From the NCBI RefSeq assembly GCF_011075055.1, contig NC_058149.1:9802449-9866448 (forward strand): a stretch of 64,000 nt of DNA, given 5' to 3'. Origin of the DNA: Mangifera indica (Eukaryota > Streptophyta > Magnoliopsida > Sapindales > Anacardiaceae). Positions 13,301 to 25,327 of the stretch are shown here, in pieces (positions within the stretch are counted from its first letter, which is position 1; each line of letters starts with the position of its first letter). The position numbers were made by a program, and so were the translations under genes. The notes beneath the pieces are model-generated. The model had not been told where the DNA came from. It was given only the letters and a program-made list of their open reading frames with translations, and made no database searches.

Positions 13301-16300
13301 AATCAGTAGCTTCCCAAGGTTTATTCTTTATCTCATTCGCGCTCCAACTCTCTCTGCAGTGTGCAGATAATTGCAAGCAATTTTCTGGTTTTACATGTTC
13401 TCTAAATGTTTTAAAACTTTAATTGCATTCAGTAGCCATGGGGATTTGATGATGGACCTTGGGAATTTGATTAGATAATTATTGTCCATGTGTTTGTGAA
13501 TCTTCACATTAACACTCTTGTTTAATCTAGCTGTCAAAGATATAATATGTGATCATCTATTTATTAATTGTCCCATTTTGTTATTCACAGATATTCTCGG
13601 AGAGACGGGGTCAGTGGAAAGCGGCTACCCAGTCCCAGGAGTTCTTCAGAACTCTTCAACGGTATTATAGCAACGCATACATGGATGCCGAGAAACAAGA
13701 TGCAATTAATGTGTAAGCAAGTTGTGTTTTCTGTACTGCTTAGCCTGCTTTCCTTTCAGGGAAATGTAGGGATGTCTTCAATAACTTATCTTTTTACATG
13801 TGCATCTGACTTTCTAAGTTAACCCATCCACTTATGACTTTCATGTGTTTGAGAAATAGCAGGACTTTGTTGTGTGGTATTGTTTAATTATGCATTCTGT
13901 TTCTTCTTTCTATATTTGTTTTATTTCTTTTTGTAGATTTCTGGGCCACTTCCGGCCACAACAGGGTAAACCTGCACTCTGGGAGCTGGATTCAGACCAG
14001 CATTATAGTATGGGAAGAAGTGGGCAAACAAATGTTGATGATGATGGAAGGTTAGCTGACCATAAAAAGCCATTCACTTTTCAATTACGTTTTGTCAAGG
14101 TGTAATAAAGGAAAAATGCTAATCTTAACTGCTCATTGCTTGCTTATTCCTGGAAAAAATGTCATTCGGAACTCAAACTACATTCAATTCCTTTAAATTT
14201 CATTGTCCTATATTCTCGAATTGGGCCTGTTAACTATAAGTTGTACCTCCCATATATTTTTTACTTGTGAAGATGGGAGGTCTAATGTGTAATTGGTGAA
14301 ACTTAGAGCTTCAGTTGATAGTAATGGTGTTATAATGGTATTTAGGTTTTAACCTGCTCCTTCACAGACGGTGGGTTTTAATCAACTGGCTTTTTCAAGT
14401 CAAGCAAACACAAATAAAGTTTAAGTAAGTACAGGAGGATTTGGACAGAAGGCATCTAGGTCAAACTGGCTTTTTATATTATGTTGGGTAATCATAACCT
14501 ATACTTTTTAAACTAATAAGTAAGGATTTAATTACAGTATTCATTCTCTAACTTGATGGAACACTAATGTGGTATCAGTTGTTAATTTTCACCATCTGGA
14601 AATTTTAGAAATCTTAGTCTCTATTTGTTTTAGTGTGAGAGACATTAGTTTGAAGAGTTTAGGATGCTAAAGCTTTGAAGTTCCCATATGTTTCTTGAAT
14701 TTTTTTGAAAAAATTTGTTCAGCATGGAAGAGTCTACAGTCTATCCATCTTGCTGGTGGTTGATTGTGACTTTAATGCATCTCATCAGCTTTAGACACCT
14801 ACTAATATTTCTTGAGAAATTTTTTTACCAAAACAAAAGAATTGAAGTATTGCATTCCTTAAGTCATGGTAGTCAATAAGTGGTTTTTTACGTGGTGCTT
14901 AGTTTTCGATCATTTGGCAGAAACCTTGCAATCTACATTTCACTGACTTGAGGTATGTGGTGGCTTGGTGAGGGGTTTTTTTTGCTCATTATTAGAGCTT
15001 AAGCTTTTCAGGCTTGGTAGTAATTTAACATAGTACCAATCAAATCTAGTACATTATCGAATTTGCGGTTCTGTAGTTGTGGTTTAATCGTCTCGCATAA
15101 GGGAGCATGTTGGAAACTTTTGTTTTTAGCAGTAACTAGATACCATATTTTTAGAGGCCACTGTTTTGTATTATTTTTGCTTTAGTGTGAGCTAAGCATA
15201 TCGTCGTTTGAATTTTTCACTGTAGTGTATCTGTTTGTGATTATATATGTATTTTCAGGTCACTTTTCAAGAGATCGTTTTCAGATGGAAACATACTTGG
15301 TGAAACTGGATCACCCATGTCTGCCACGAATGTCAAGCAGGAGAAAGTTTGCCGTTCGGGTTTTCCCAATCAATTGCAGGGAGGAAGCAATGGTCTTTTA
15401 GAGTCATCTCCTGAGATATCAACCTCTGAAAGTGATATGGCATTTTCAAGGTCAGCATAGTCCTCTTTGCTTTGTTGAATAATTTAAGTCCTTATCACTT
15501 ATTGTTTTTGCACCTACAAAAATTGATACTCACATTTTGTGCCACTAGGAATTGAAATCTAGGTAGTTTTCCTAGTTGTAAGGGTGGGCTCAAGCTAAGC
15601 TAGCTTGAGCTCAATTACCAGCTCGGCTTGAATAAGCTCAAAATGAGGTTGACTTAGGCAAGCTCGAGTTCAACTTGGGGATGTTTAGTTTGCTAAGCTC
15701 ATAAGCTTGGAAAAGCATTTAATTCAACTAAAACAGCATCGTTTTGACCAATATACATCAAAAAGATGTCATTTTGATTGATTTTGGCTTTACTACAATA
15801 ACAAGCCGAGCTCGACTCGATATTGTAGTCAAACTCGAGTTAGATTCCCTACAGACAAGGCCAAACTCGAACTTGTTGAAGAAGAGCTCCTTGAACTTGA
15901 GTTGGCGGAAATTGGAGCTTGGCTTGAATTGAATCCACCCCTACTTGACTGTAGGGTTGGATTTGAGCTAAGCTCAAAGTCAACTTTAATAGAGCCAAGC
16001 TCGAGCTTACCGAACTCACCTCAAAGGCATTCGAGTTTGACTCATTTGATAGAAGTCAAGCTCGAGCTCGAATTGAGCTTTGACCTCGGTTCGATAACAA
16101 AACAATATTATTTTGATGCATATTGGTTAAAACGATGTTATTTTAATCAATTTATATCAAATTTTTCATGTTTGCAAACTTTATGAGCAGAACACTCATA
16201 AAGCTCAAGCTTGAGCTCAAAAATATTAAATTTTTAAGTTCGAACTTGAGCTCACTTAAGCCTAGCTTATTTTGGATTTGTTGAAACCGAATTTGAATTC

Positions 16301-18732
16301 GAGCTCAAACAAACTCAGTTTGAATCCAATCTTACTTGGCTGTATTTTTAGAGCTTTAAATTTAGTTATGTCAAGTTTAGCTATTATGTATCTATTTATT
16401 TATTACTATTTTTATTTTTCTATGAGCATTGTTTCAAACCAATTATGGCTTATTAGGATAAATAGAAAAAACTATACCATGTGTTGATCAAGTCTTTGCC
16501 TTCTATAATTTCATATATGCTTGGTCAGCCTTTTGTTTTCTGATCTTATTAATTAGTAACACAAGACAAGTGTTGATGGGTTTGTGATCTCGTTCACAAA
16601 GACAAATAGAAGTTGATATCGGTTAACTAGACAAAAAGGATAACCAAGAAAACTATGCAAGTTACACCAAATTCTTAAGAAAGCAAATATGAAATTTTAT
16701 TGAATAATTGATTTATTGATGAACGAATTATTGAATTACAAAGACTCTTGTAATTTATAGGGTTACTTTACTCAACTAGAGTAGGAAAATTTAAATACAT
16801 TAGGAAAATGAGTTAAACTAGAATTAGAAATTTTAAATAATTCCAAATTCTAGAAATTTGGACTCTAGGAAATAAACTTTAATAGACTTGAATTGAAGTT
16901 TCCTAAACAATGGAATCCTAAAAACTCTTTATTTTTATATTAAAATAGGACTTTTTAAAGACATTAATTAAGTCCATAAAAAAAGGAAATTGATTTTAAA
17001 TAAAATACTCTAAAAACTAATAGGAAACTTGAATTAAAACTCTTAACTAAAATTATCCTACACGGTTTAGGAATTTCACATGCACGCAGCTCCACATCAT
17101 CACATCATATCACCTTGCCTCGTCTCGTCATGCCTCTTTGCCGCATCATCACGTCACATAAGCTATGTCGTCCATATCATCCACTCTTTCTCCCTTTTGT
17201 CATGAGTCTTCAATGTCATCAATATCTTCCACCCTCTTGCTATGGTTCTTTCTTGTCTTCATTTGCCTTTTTCGCCTAACCTCTCTTATTTTGGATCTTT
17301 GTTTAACGTCTTTTCTCTTCATGTCTTAGCCTTATTTTTCCTCTACAAGTTGAAGGCTTTGGTCCCCCATTAATTAGTCAATTAAATAAATTGAGGAATT
17401 AATTGTTGCATCATGCCACTGCTTATTGCAATGAATTGTAGAAAAAGTTTATTTTATGCTACATGCCAATGTTTCAGACAGTTTCTCGTTGATGTGACTG
17501 GCAAATTAGCTATTAATTTTACTTCTTTGTGTAGGTATACTCCCTCGATGCCTCGCAAGCAGCTGTTTGGAGAAATGCAAAGAGACCGATACCTTGAAAG
17601 TGATCATATATACTTCTCTGAAAATGGAGATGCATCCAGCTTCTCAAACTTTGTTGATCTGGACTGGCTATCATCCTCTGGAAATTCATGTGAGGAAGAT
17701 CCATATGAAAGGTATTTAACGTCCTAACTCTTTTGTTCATTATCCTTTCGTTTTTCCCCTTTTTTCTGTTCTTTTGGTGGTAGATTTAATTTGTAGAAAA
17801 ATATGCCTGTTAATCTATAGACTTTTTCAATTAAATTCAGGGTCTAACCGACTTATTCAGTTAAAATTCACTGAGAAAATTAGGGCACAGTAAATGGATT
17901 ATTTTTCAGTAAAGAGTTTATCTAATGGTTCCATCTCGTGAAGTTGGCTAACTATGTACTAGGGATAACTGGTTCTTGTGTGATCTTAACGTGAAAAATA
18001 ATACGTTTTCCTCTTTTTCATAAATATTTGAAGGTCATCAATGCTTACAAGCTCACCAATTGCTGGGCTATCATTAGAGAATGTTGTCAATGGAGTAATT
18101 GGAGATTCTACCCCTTCCACTAGTGAATGCGGATCCAGCATAAAGGTTAGTTCCTCCTATGCAATGCGAGGTGAATTTTTCTTGTCAAGCATACTTGCTG
18201 GTTACTCCATAATCACACTATCTAGATATCGATCTTTCTTTGATTCACTTGCCAGCTGTCGTGCTGCAGGACAGTGTGACATGCACGGAAGCAACCATTT
18301 GCCCATTGCATCAATTTTTATTTGGATATCTACTAAATTATGCTAAGAAAGAATAATTGCATATATGTCTAAATTCATAATCCGTTAGTTCAAAATTTGT
18401 GTTCGGATGTGGTTTTTTCCCCCAAGGGAGATGTTTTCTCTTGATTTTGTTTTGATGGTCAAAATATCTACAGAAAATTACTGAAAAATAAATACTTAAA
18501 AATTTTAGACAAGAGTGGTTGGTGAAAAGTTGAATTTATGTTGGAAAATGGTTGATATTGTGTTAATTATACCCTGATATCTATCTATCTATGTTATGTT
18601 GTGTAGGGAAGGGAGCAGACTGGAACAGAAATAGAGCTATGCTACGTGGATGCTGAGGATTCCAATGTTCTTGAAGACTATTCCGATAGCTTCGTCCATT
18701 GGGTAACCTATGGAGAGACGCTCTGCCATTGA
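7903..18732 (+). CDS. SAC: SAC-domain polyphosphoinositide phosphatase (plant SAC2-SAC5 clade), 16 exons, 832 aa
   Basis: Lipid phosphatase that removes phosphate from phosphoinositides. Plant relatives of this clade act at the vacuolar membrane on PI(3,5)P2 (family knowledge). Exons: 7903-7977, 8263-8467, 8560-8725, 9289-9511, 9975-10051, 10973-11160, 11241-11338, 11936-12069, 12165-12293, 12505-12865, 13591-13712, 13937-14050, 15259-15450, 17535-17711, 18034-18145, 18607-18732. All junctions are GT-AG, frames join without a break, and the sum is 2,499 nt. The start [12 protein letters not shown] leads into [22 protein letters not shown] motifs follow: [43 protein letters not shown]. The catalytic CX5RT motif is C485-IDCLD-R491-T492 within [12 protein letters not shown]. 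The C-terminal third is polar and Ser-rich. Length matches Arabidopsis clade members (roughly 785-830 aa). It appears intact. Exon 5 could instead use an AG at about 9,926, but the chosen one keeps the conserved frame. Which of SAC2-5 is the ortholog cannot be told. Confidence 0.95.
10311..10367. repeat. (CA)n microsatellite in SAC intron 5
   Basis: About 28 uninterrupted CA units, 34 bases before the TRIM element, inside intron 5. Confidence 0.97.
10401..10829 (+). mobile_element. Complete TRIM retrotransposon (429 bp) in SAC intron 5
   Basis: Two direct LTRs of exactly 141 bp, 10,401-10,541 and 10,689-10,829, both beginning TGTTAGGATCCC and ending TTCGTATCA. They enclose a 147-bp GC-rich interior with no coding capacity. 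A primer binding site for initiator tRNA-Met, TGGTATCAGAGTC, starts at 10,544, two bases after the left LTR. A purine-rich tract (GCGGAGCGTGGTGG) precedes the right LTR. The 5-bp TSD is GATTG (10,396-10,400 and 10,830-10,834). The LTRs differ at 11 sites, all transitions (about 92% identity). The size and lack of genes define a terminal-repeat retrotransposon in miniature. It lies in the sense direction of the host gene. Confidence 0.95.
15585..16345. mobile_element. Two adjacent MITE-like repeats of the GAGCTCGAG family in SAC intron 13
   Basis: Two head-to-tail units, roughly 15,585-15,950 and 15,950-16,345. They are packed with AAGCTCGAGCT words and have loosely inverted ends of the form AGGGTTGGATTTGAGC / TTGAATCCAATCTTAC. 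Each has a middle with AAAACGATG-type words around an AT segment, like the AAAACGACGTCGTTTT core of the copy at 19,742. Same family as the copies at 19,742 and 53,965. No coding capacity. Confidence 0.6.
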
Positions 18733-19565
18733 AGTGGGACTCATATATTTCCCTGGATTTAATCATTCAACTCAAGACGATCCAAATCAGCCAACTCATC
18801 AATGCATAACAAAAATCATTGGATCAAGGAGAAACAAAGCAGCAGTAGGGTTGCAGTCTTGGTAATCCTTCAATCCTGTGTTTTTTACAATTCGCAGAAT
18901 TGATTCCATCTGAACCAGAGCCGGTAACAAATTAGGGTAAAAGAGTAAATAGCAGCAGCAGCAGCAGTAAAAATTCTTTTTGGAGCTCATGACTTTGTTA
19001 TTCCATGTGTTTATGGTCAATTTGAATCTTGTAAATATATAAGTACTTGGCTCTATGAGAGCTCCAGTTTTAGAGTTTAAGGTAATTAATTCTTTATTTG
19101 TTTGTTCATGTTTATTTTATTAGTGGTCCGAGGTGAATTACTAACATTCAAGTTAAAACATATTTTGGAAGAAAGGCCAACAACAACATTAGGACTGATG
19201 TTGTTACTAATTTAGTGTCTGTTCTCCTTATTCGATGCTCCTTTTCATGGAATTACTTTGATGTCTACTTCGAAATATCTCAATGCATGTGTTGTGGTAT
19301 GACTGATTTTAGCAGAACAAATTTTCGACGGTACCAATGTGATAATGGGTTAGTATCGATTCTGATTATTTTGAATTATAGAGAATTTATCCGGATTTGG
19401 TTCTGGAGTGATATTATTTATTATATTAATTAAAAATAAGATATATTTATTTTAAAAAATTAATAAATAAATATAAAATCATAACAAAGGTGATCAGAAT
19501 ATTTTTCGTGGATTCTTTATAAAAAACAAATTTCAATGGTCCATATTTGAAGTGAGCTTCGACGA

Positions 19566-19637
19566 GGGGCGTTCCGAGAATCGAACTCGGGACCTCTCGC
19601 ACCCAAAGCGAGAATCATACCACTAGACCAAACGCCC
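19566..19637 (-). tRNA. tRNA-Pro (anticodon UGG)
   Basis: Read on the minus strand, the 72-nt sequence folds as a cloverleaf. Acceptor GGGCGTT pairs with AACGCCC, followed by a single C discriminator. The D arm contains GGTCTAGTGGTA (A box), the anticodon stem is CTCGC/GCGAG around the loop TTTGGGT (anticodon TGG), and the T arm holds GTTCGAATC (B box). There is no intron. CCA is not encoded, as normal for nuclear genes. It lies about 830 bp downstream of the SAC stop codon on the opposite strand and looks functional. Confidence 0.97.
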
Positions 19638-19741
19638 TCATTGAACGAGGGGTGTCAAGTTAAATTAATAAATAAATTAGTGAAAACCCTCTACCAAAAC
19701 CACATCCCCATTTTGTTTTTTTTAATGCTTGAATAATAACT

Positions 19742-20022
19742 AAACTTGGATTCGAACTGAACTTGTTTAAGCTCGATTTGAACAAACCCTATACAAGCTC
19801 GAGCTACTCATTAAATTTCTAAATTAAAAATTTTGATACAAAACAATATCATTTTAATCAATATGTATTAAAACGACGTCGTTTTAATAATGAGTTAGTT
19901 AAAAGCTTGAACTCAAAACGAATCAAATCAAGCCTAAACTTAGGTTCCACGAGTTCGAACTCAAACTCTACTATATGCAAACAGAGCTGAACTCTAACTC
20001 GACTCAGTTCGAATCCAACCCT
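19742..20022. mobile_element. MITE-like repeat, GAGCTCGAG family, clearest copy
   Basis: The left end TTGGATTCGAACTGA matches the reverse complement of the right end (AGGGTTGGATTCGAACTGAG), so terminal inverted repeats are visible for about 18 bp. The centre has the palindrome AAAACGACGTCGTTTT at about 19,869. AGCTCGAGCT words occur on the left side and TTCGAACTC-type words on the right. No open frame. The TSD is not clear. Confidence 0.6.
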
Positions 20023-20597
20023 GATGATAACCCTATGACTTGAATTTATCTTTGTTACAGAGATAAAAGTGGAACATAAAAAATTAAATCCCTCTATGCA
20101 AGTAAATAGAAAATCGAATCATTATGACTTATTATGTAGTTCATTCAACGTGGAGTTCTTATTGTTTGTTCATGAATTGTGTGCCGTTGAATGCGATTTG
20201 AATCTTGGTTGATTTATATATTTGAAACTCTAGTTTAAATCTTGGTTATGTCAATGTTTGAGATATTATAATTAAATCTTTGTTGAAACTAATCCAAATC
20301 TTGTAAATTAGATTTTACGATCAATTTGAATATTTTACATTTAAAATATAATATTATTTTTATCGAATGATCCATCTGACAAAATTAAGATTGATATTAC
20401 CAAATTTTTTAAATATTAGAAATAATGTCTTATATTAAACTTGTATATATACTTTTCTGAATCTAAATTTGATATCTATATTTTTCCATTCACCTCATAA
20501 AAGAAATACGACCACTGAAGTAGTCAAGTTTCAAAACTCTGCATATTCATATCCATTGACATCAAATTTTAATGTTTTTTAACGCCTCTGCTGCCGA

Positions 20598-20950
20598 TTT
20601 TTTTTTTTTTTCAAAGTAAAAAATATATTGACAAACAAATAACGGATTCTCCATAAAGGAATCCGAAAACAACCTAAATTAGTCCCCCCAAGAAGTACAA
20701 CAGCCAAACTAGCAAGACTAGAAACAAAACCAAAAGGAAACCTACATCATCTCACTCTTGGGGGTCTATCAAGATTCCTAACTTGATAGAGCTCAAGATG
20801 AGCGACCCACACGACCTATACATCCCAAACTAAGAGCAGGGCAATCTACCAAGAAAAAACTACACAATAAAAACTATTCAAAAGAACAAAAATAGAATCA
20901 GCCACGCCATGGCTGTCCTTAGTCACTTCTTGATAGCTATCACAACAAAC
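20598..20950 (-). mobile_element. Possible 3' fragment of a poly(A)-tailed retroposon
   Basis: On the minus strand a non-repetitive segment ends in a run of A (14 T on the plus strand at about 20,599-20,612). That fits a LINE 3' end, but I see no reverse-transcriptase motif or clear TSD. It lies between the MITE and the eIF3k gene. Weak call. Confidence 0.25.
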
Positions 20951-21365
20951 TAAACATTACATATGAAGAAAACAAAATATTTATAATTTTCTAATATCTT
21001 CTACCTCATAAATTTTCCCGTTCCCAGATGAGTGAGTTTATGTTTCAAGATGTTTTTGGTTCAGACCCAACATTAAACTAATTGTACTAATAAATCTCCA
21101 CCAAAACAAATTAGTTTATATAATTAAACTATTTAGATATCAGGTTTATTTATTTAATTTGAAGTTCGATTTTTCACAAATTAGAACGTGCACATTATGC
21201 ATCAAACTGGTAAACTTGAATGTTAATAGATTCCAAAACCGGAGTTACAAGAAAATTTCATGAGAAAACATAACAGAAAATTAAATAATATGTTCTTTGA
21301 TGAGAAAATAAAACAACTTGGCTGTACAGCAACAAATCTTAGAGCAACAATAAAAATTCCTGGAC

Positions 21366-24132
21366 TCACCCGAGAATGGGAAAGATGCGAGTAATATGCT
21401 CAAATGGGATGCTATCAGCAGTGTTTTTCTTAAGCTCAGGATGGTTAAATTCATTGCGTGGCAGGACGATAAGATGGCCCCTTCCATGACCCTTCTCAAG
21501 AATCCAGCCACAATTGGCCTCCTGATGCTCTAGGAATTTGTCAAGGGATAGACCTTCAATATTGATGGCCTGAGATGATCATGTTGAATCAGAAAATTTA
21601 CATTGGAAGTAACAACAAAAGCAATTTAAAACAATATTCAATTTGACTCTAGAATGAAGCAGAAAATATAAGACAGACATTTTGCTATATATGGAACAAA
21701 CAAGGAATTATGAGCAGTTGAATGAAAATAACACATACCTCAGCAAGCTCAGGCCTGGGTACCTTTTGATAGGTCAAGGAAAGAACATGAATTGCATAGG
21801 ATTGGATTGCTTGCTCAAAACCTGCAATGGACCCTTTTGTAAGCCATAGGACATTCAAATTCCCCTCAAATAAAAATATAGAAACAAGAACAGATTATAA
21901 CAATAGCACAATAACAGTAAAGCCAATAGCATCAATGAGGGAAGCCAGACAATCAACTTGTCTGAAGAGCAGAAACTCGGTCTCCATGGTGAAAAGCTTT
22001 TGATGTAGGAAAACAAAGCAAATCTCACAAATAAACAACTATGGCATATAAACTTAATCAGATTAAGCTCAAAGTCCTGGCTCAGAACAGGGGTTAGCAT
22101 ACCCCAGAATTCAGATTTGTCAAACGAATCCCCAATTATGCACTACTAATATATAGATATATCTATTCCTAAGTGTGAAAAGCATTCTCTAATCAAACTA
22201 TGCAAATAGAAGTACCAAAACAGAACTTAAAACTATAGATATATAACCAAATTCCAGTATTTTTTCTTTAAAATTAAAATCCCTCAACCTTTCATAAGTG
22301 TTCTAAATTAAGGATTATTGTTGGACTATATAAACTCAGTCGTTAGAAAACTTAGTCAATATAATAGTAGGTGGCCCCAAGGGGAGTTAAACTATTGACC
22401 GTCTTGCTTTTAACCAAAGGTCTTAGCCAATTAACCCAACCATTGGGGTTAATTAAATTATAAACTGAACACATACTAAACATCTTGTTCATAAATGAAT
22501 AAATAAATAAACAGAACAAACACCAGCAGATCATCACATAAAAACTTGTTATTACCTGGCACAGATTCAACTATATGGCGACTCTTCGCTGCTTCATCCC
22601 AAAACTGACGGAATCTTCCGGTCTGCAAGCAAATGTAGGCATGAAGCAATCCACCAATTCACAGACATCTACAGCCACAAACAGCAAATATACAAACCTC
22701 CAGATAGTGAGAGAGAACAATAAGTGTCTTGAACTGCTCCTCCATTTGCTGATAGCACAATTAAAAACTTTTATAATCAGCCATTAGAAAAAAGAAAACA
22801 CTGAGGCTCTAGAATAAGCTCAATTTAGGGCAAACAAATCTCAAAGTAGATTTATAACAGTTCTGTTATTACAGATATTTGACCACCATGTGTAACGCTA
22901 AAAAATTTCAAAGAACCAGTAAAACACACTCTCCTTGTCTCTATAAATTCTTGGTAGCACATCTTTCTCAATACATGCATATACACATAAATAAATATAT
23001 TCAAGCATTGTGCTTAGTGCATATATACAGTGAATAAAGAAATTTTCCAGGGATAACCTATTGCAATGCTTACTCAAACAAACTTAATTGTGGATGTATG
23101 TCTACATGCATAGGCGCTAGTATGTTTGAAATACAAGCAAAGATATTGACAGAAAAATACCACTGTTTTTTTATTAGAAAGAGACAGAGACTGAAATCTG
23201 GAGCTGGCATTGCCATGAGAGCCTGCTCATAAGAAAAAAATAGACGATCAAGTATCATAACACAATATATGTCAATACGCAGCAAATGTGTTCTCTCATG
23301 GTTTGAAAAAAGGCTAAAATATACCTTAACCAAGATGCGAGAAATAATTTGAGTACTCATTCGTTCAGGCTCAAACTGCATAAAAGATCACAATATTAAG
23401 CAAAAGACAAAAGAGAAACAGAATTTTAACTAAATCTTCTCCAAAGATCCAACTTAAAGAGAAACAGAAAAAGGAATGATTGAGAATACCTGATAGAGGC
23501 GAAGAAGGCAAAGATTGGCATCCAGACTGTATGCTTGTGATGAAACCTAATAAACAAAAAAAAAACCCTTCTTATAATTGCATTCTTAGTATATAAATGA
23601 AGGCCAGATTGATCAACAGATCGATCATCAAAGGCTACACAATCATAAATTCATTAGCCTCAGGCCATAGAAAAGAATTTCAGTTCTACTCTGTGCTTCA
23701 ATTTGTGCATATGAATACATAAGCTAGATAGCACATTTAGTAGCCACAGTCAAATACATTACTTACTACTAAATGTTATTAGGAAAAAAAAAAATCTAAT
23801 TCCTACAACTATACCAATGAAGAAAATCAAAGCCTTCAAATTATTTCCACAACCTATAAAACTATTGAAACTGATAAGTTTGTACAATTCGTAACTGCAC
23901 GTACTGTAACTCCATATATTACAACAGCCAGCGTCAAAAACGAAAATTTATCCCATAATTGGACACTTAATCATAAAGAAAACATGCATTAACCATTAAA
24001 TTTCAAGTACCTGCTCGTTGACGTAGTTTTCGAGACGGGAAGGATGTCGGGGTTGTACGGATTTACAGCAATCAGCTGCTCGACTGTATAAGAAACCGGG
24101 TGGGGTTTCTGAGTTTCTCTTTCTCTTCCCAT
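21366..24132 (-). CDS. TIF3K1: Translation initiation factor eIF3 subunit k, 8 exons, with two 1-nt frameshifts
   Basis: Subunit k of eIF3, which helps load mRNA on the 40S ribosome (PCI-type fold). Exons in transcription order: 24132-24011, 23546-23490, 23375-23325, 23222-23161, 22748-22698, 22622-22556, 21821-21739, 21569-21366, all with GT-AG introns. Conserved stretches: YTVEQLIAVNPYNPDILP, LENYVNEQ, SLDANLCLLRLYQ, FEPERMSTQII, PAPDFSLCLFLI, QMEEQFKTLIVLSHYLE, FRQFWDEAAK, NEFNHPELKKNT and the end RIFPILG before TGA. Two defects: exon 1 lacks one base between DILP and LENYVNEQ (about 24,035), and exon 4 is one base short after CLFLI at a run of seven A (23,166-23,172), where relatives have four residues before the intron. 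All other exons keep frame. Either these are assembly errors, one of them in a homopolymer, or the copy is recently disabled. Usual family length is about 226 aa; this would be about 232. Confidence 0.9.
22368..22455 (-). mobile_element. Possible tRNA-derived SINE fragment in eIF3k intron 6
   Basis: On the minus strand a segment reads ...GGTTAATTGGCTAAGACC... then ...AATAGTTTAACTCCCC..., which resembles degenerate A and B boxes of a pol III promoter about 40 bp apart. No tail or TSD is clear, so the call is tentative. Confidence 0.25.
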
Positions 24133-24433
24133 ATTCTATTTAGTATTTTTCGTAACAATACTTCTTTCGATTAGTAAAGTAATAGAGCGATAAAAAAAAT
24201 TCTCAGAAACCCTAGCTGAAGCAGAGAGATGACGAAATCGACTAACGGGAGTGGGAGGGCTTTAGTGTAATCAGTAAAAAGACTTGATTACCCTTTACTT
24301 TCTTCTTTTACGTGACTTTAATCAGTCCAGAATTTTTTTTTTTTGGAGAAAAAAGACATTTCGTTATTTTCATTTTCAAGTCTTTTTTTATTTATTTAAA
24401 TGTTAATAAATTCTAGTTATGAATTATTATTAT
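24133..24433 (-). promoter_or_regulatory. Leader and promoter region of eIF3k
   Basis: AT-rich DNA between the eIF3k start codon and the foldback element that begins at 24,434. The transcription start cannot be placed. The insertion lies only about 300 bp upstream of the start codon, so it limits or replaces distal promoter sequence. Confidence 0.35.
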
Positions 24434-25327
24434 GGCCAAAGCACTATTTCCCACCCAAGGTATGCTGCATTCTCAAATTTCCACCTTTTATCTTTGATAA
24501 TACCAAATACCCACCCATAAGCAGTTAAAATTAACACAACCCTAACCCCTAAAAATATTTTCTCTTTTTTGCCCCCTAACCTCTAAAAACAAACCATTTC
24601 CCCCTAGGCCAAGTTTTGAAAAATTGCATTCCCCCCCTAGGCAATCTCCGACACATAATCCAACTCCATCGCAGACGACGAAGCTTTCCAGAGGCATCAC
24701 CATGCTCCGACGGTCTCCCTTGCCTCCTCTGGAGTGACAGTCGACCGAGATCTGGCCTGGAAAGAAGAAAAGCTTCGTCGGGAGGCATCACCATGCTCCG
24801 ACGGTCTCCCTTGCCTCCTCTGGAGCGACGGTCGACCGAGATCTGGCCTGGAAAGAAGAAAAGCTTCGTCGGGAGACGAAGCTTTTCGTCTTCCCAGACG
24901 AAGACGACGACCTCGTCTTCGTCTGGGAAGACGAAAAGCTTCGTCTCCCGACGAAGCTTTTCTTCTTTCCAGGCCAGATCTCGGCCAATCGTCGCTCCAG
25001 AGGAGGCAAGGGAGATCGCCGGAGCATGGTGGTGCCTCTGGAAAGCGTCGTCGTCGGCGATGGAATCGGATTCGGTGTCGGAGATTGCCTAGGGGGGAAT
25101 GCTATTTTTCAAAACTTGGCCTAGGGGGAAATGGTTTGTTTTTAGGGGTTAGGGGGCGAAAAAGAGATAAAATTTTGATTTATTTTTAATATTATAGATA
25201 AAATGACGATTTTACCCTTACCACCGTTAATTTTAACTACTCATAGGTGGGTATTTGGTATTATCAAAGATAAAGGGTGGAAACTTGAGATTGCAGCACA
25301 CCTTGGGTGGAAAATAGTCCTTTGGCC
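24434..25327. mobile_element. MULE-like foldback element, 894 bp, perfect 9-bp TSD
   Basis: Ends GGCCAAAGCACTATTTCCC and, inverted, GGCCAAAGGACTATTTTCC. The arms are long inverted repeats that meet at a near-perfect palindrome of GACGAAG / CTTCGTC words around 24,900, with a second tandem stretch in the left arm (TCACCATGCTCCGACGG twice, about 24,697 and 24,788). TSD TATTATTAT at 24,425-24,433 and 25,328-25,336; the flank is itself ATT-repetitive, so this TSD is less decisive than that at 47,715. Open frames on both strands are by-products of the palindrome. It separates the eIF3k promoter from the 3' end of the kinesin relic. Confidence 0.85.

Noticed and set aside
16571..17410. Possible solo LTR in SAC intron 13 (TG...CA ends).
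   Set aside because: Flanks ACAAG and TCATG do not match, and no internal LTR signals or second copy are seen.
21361..21372. A splice-donor-like GG|GTGAGT at the end of eIF3k exon 8.
   Set aside because: The TGA in this string directly follows the conserved RIFPILG end of the family, so it is the stop codon.
24616..25189. Long overlapping open frames on both strands rich in Arg and Ser.
   Set aside because: They come from the GC-rich palindromic core of the foldback element and have no domain; the two strands give related sequences because of the inverted repeat.
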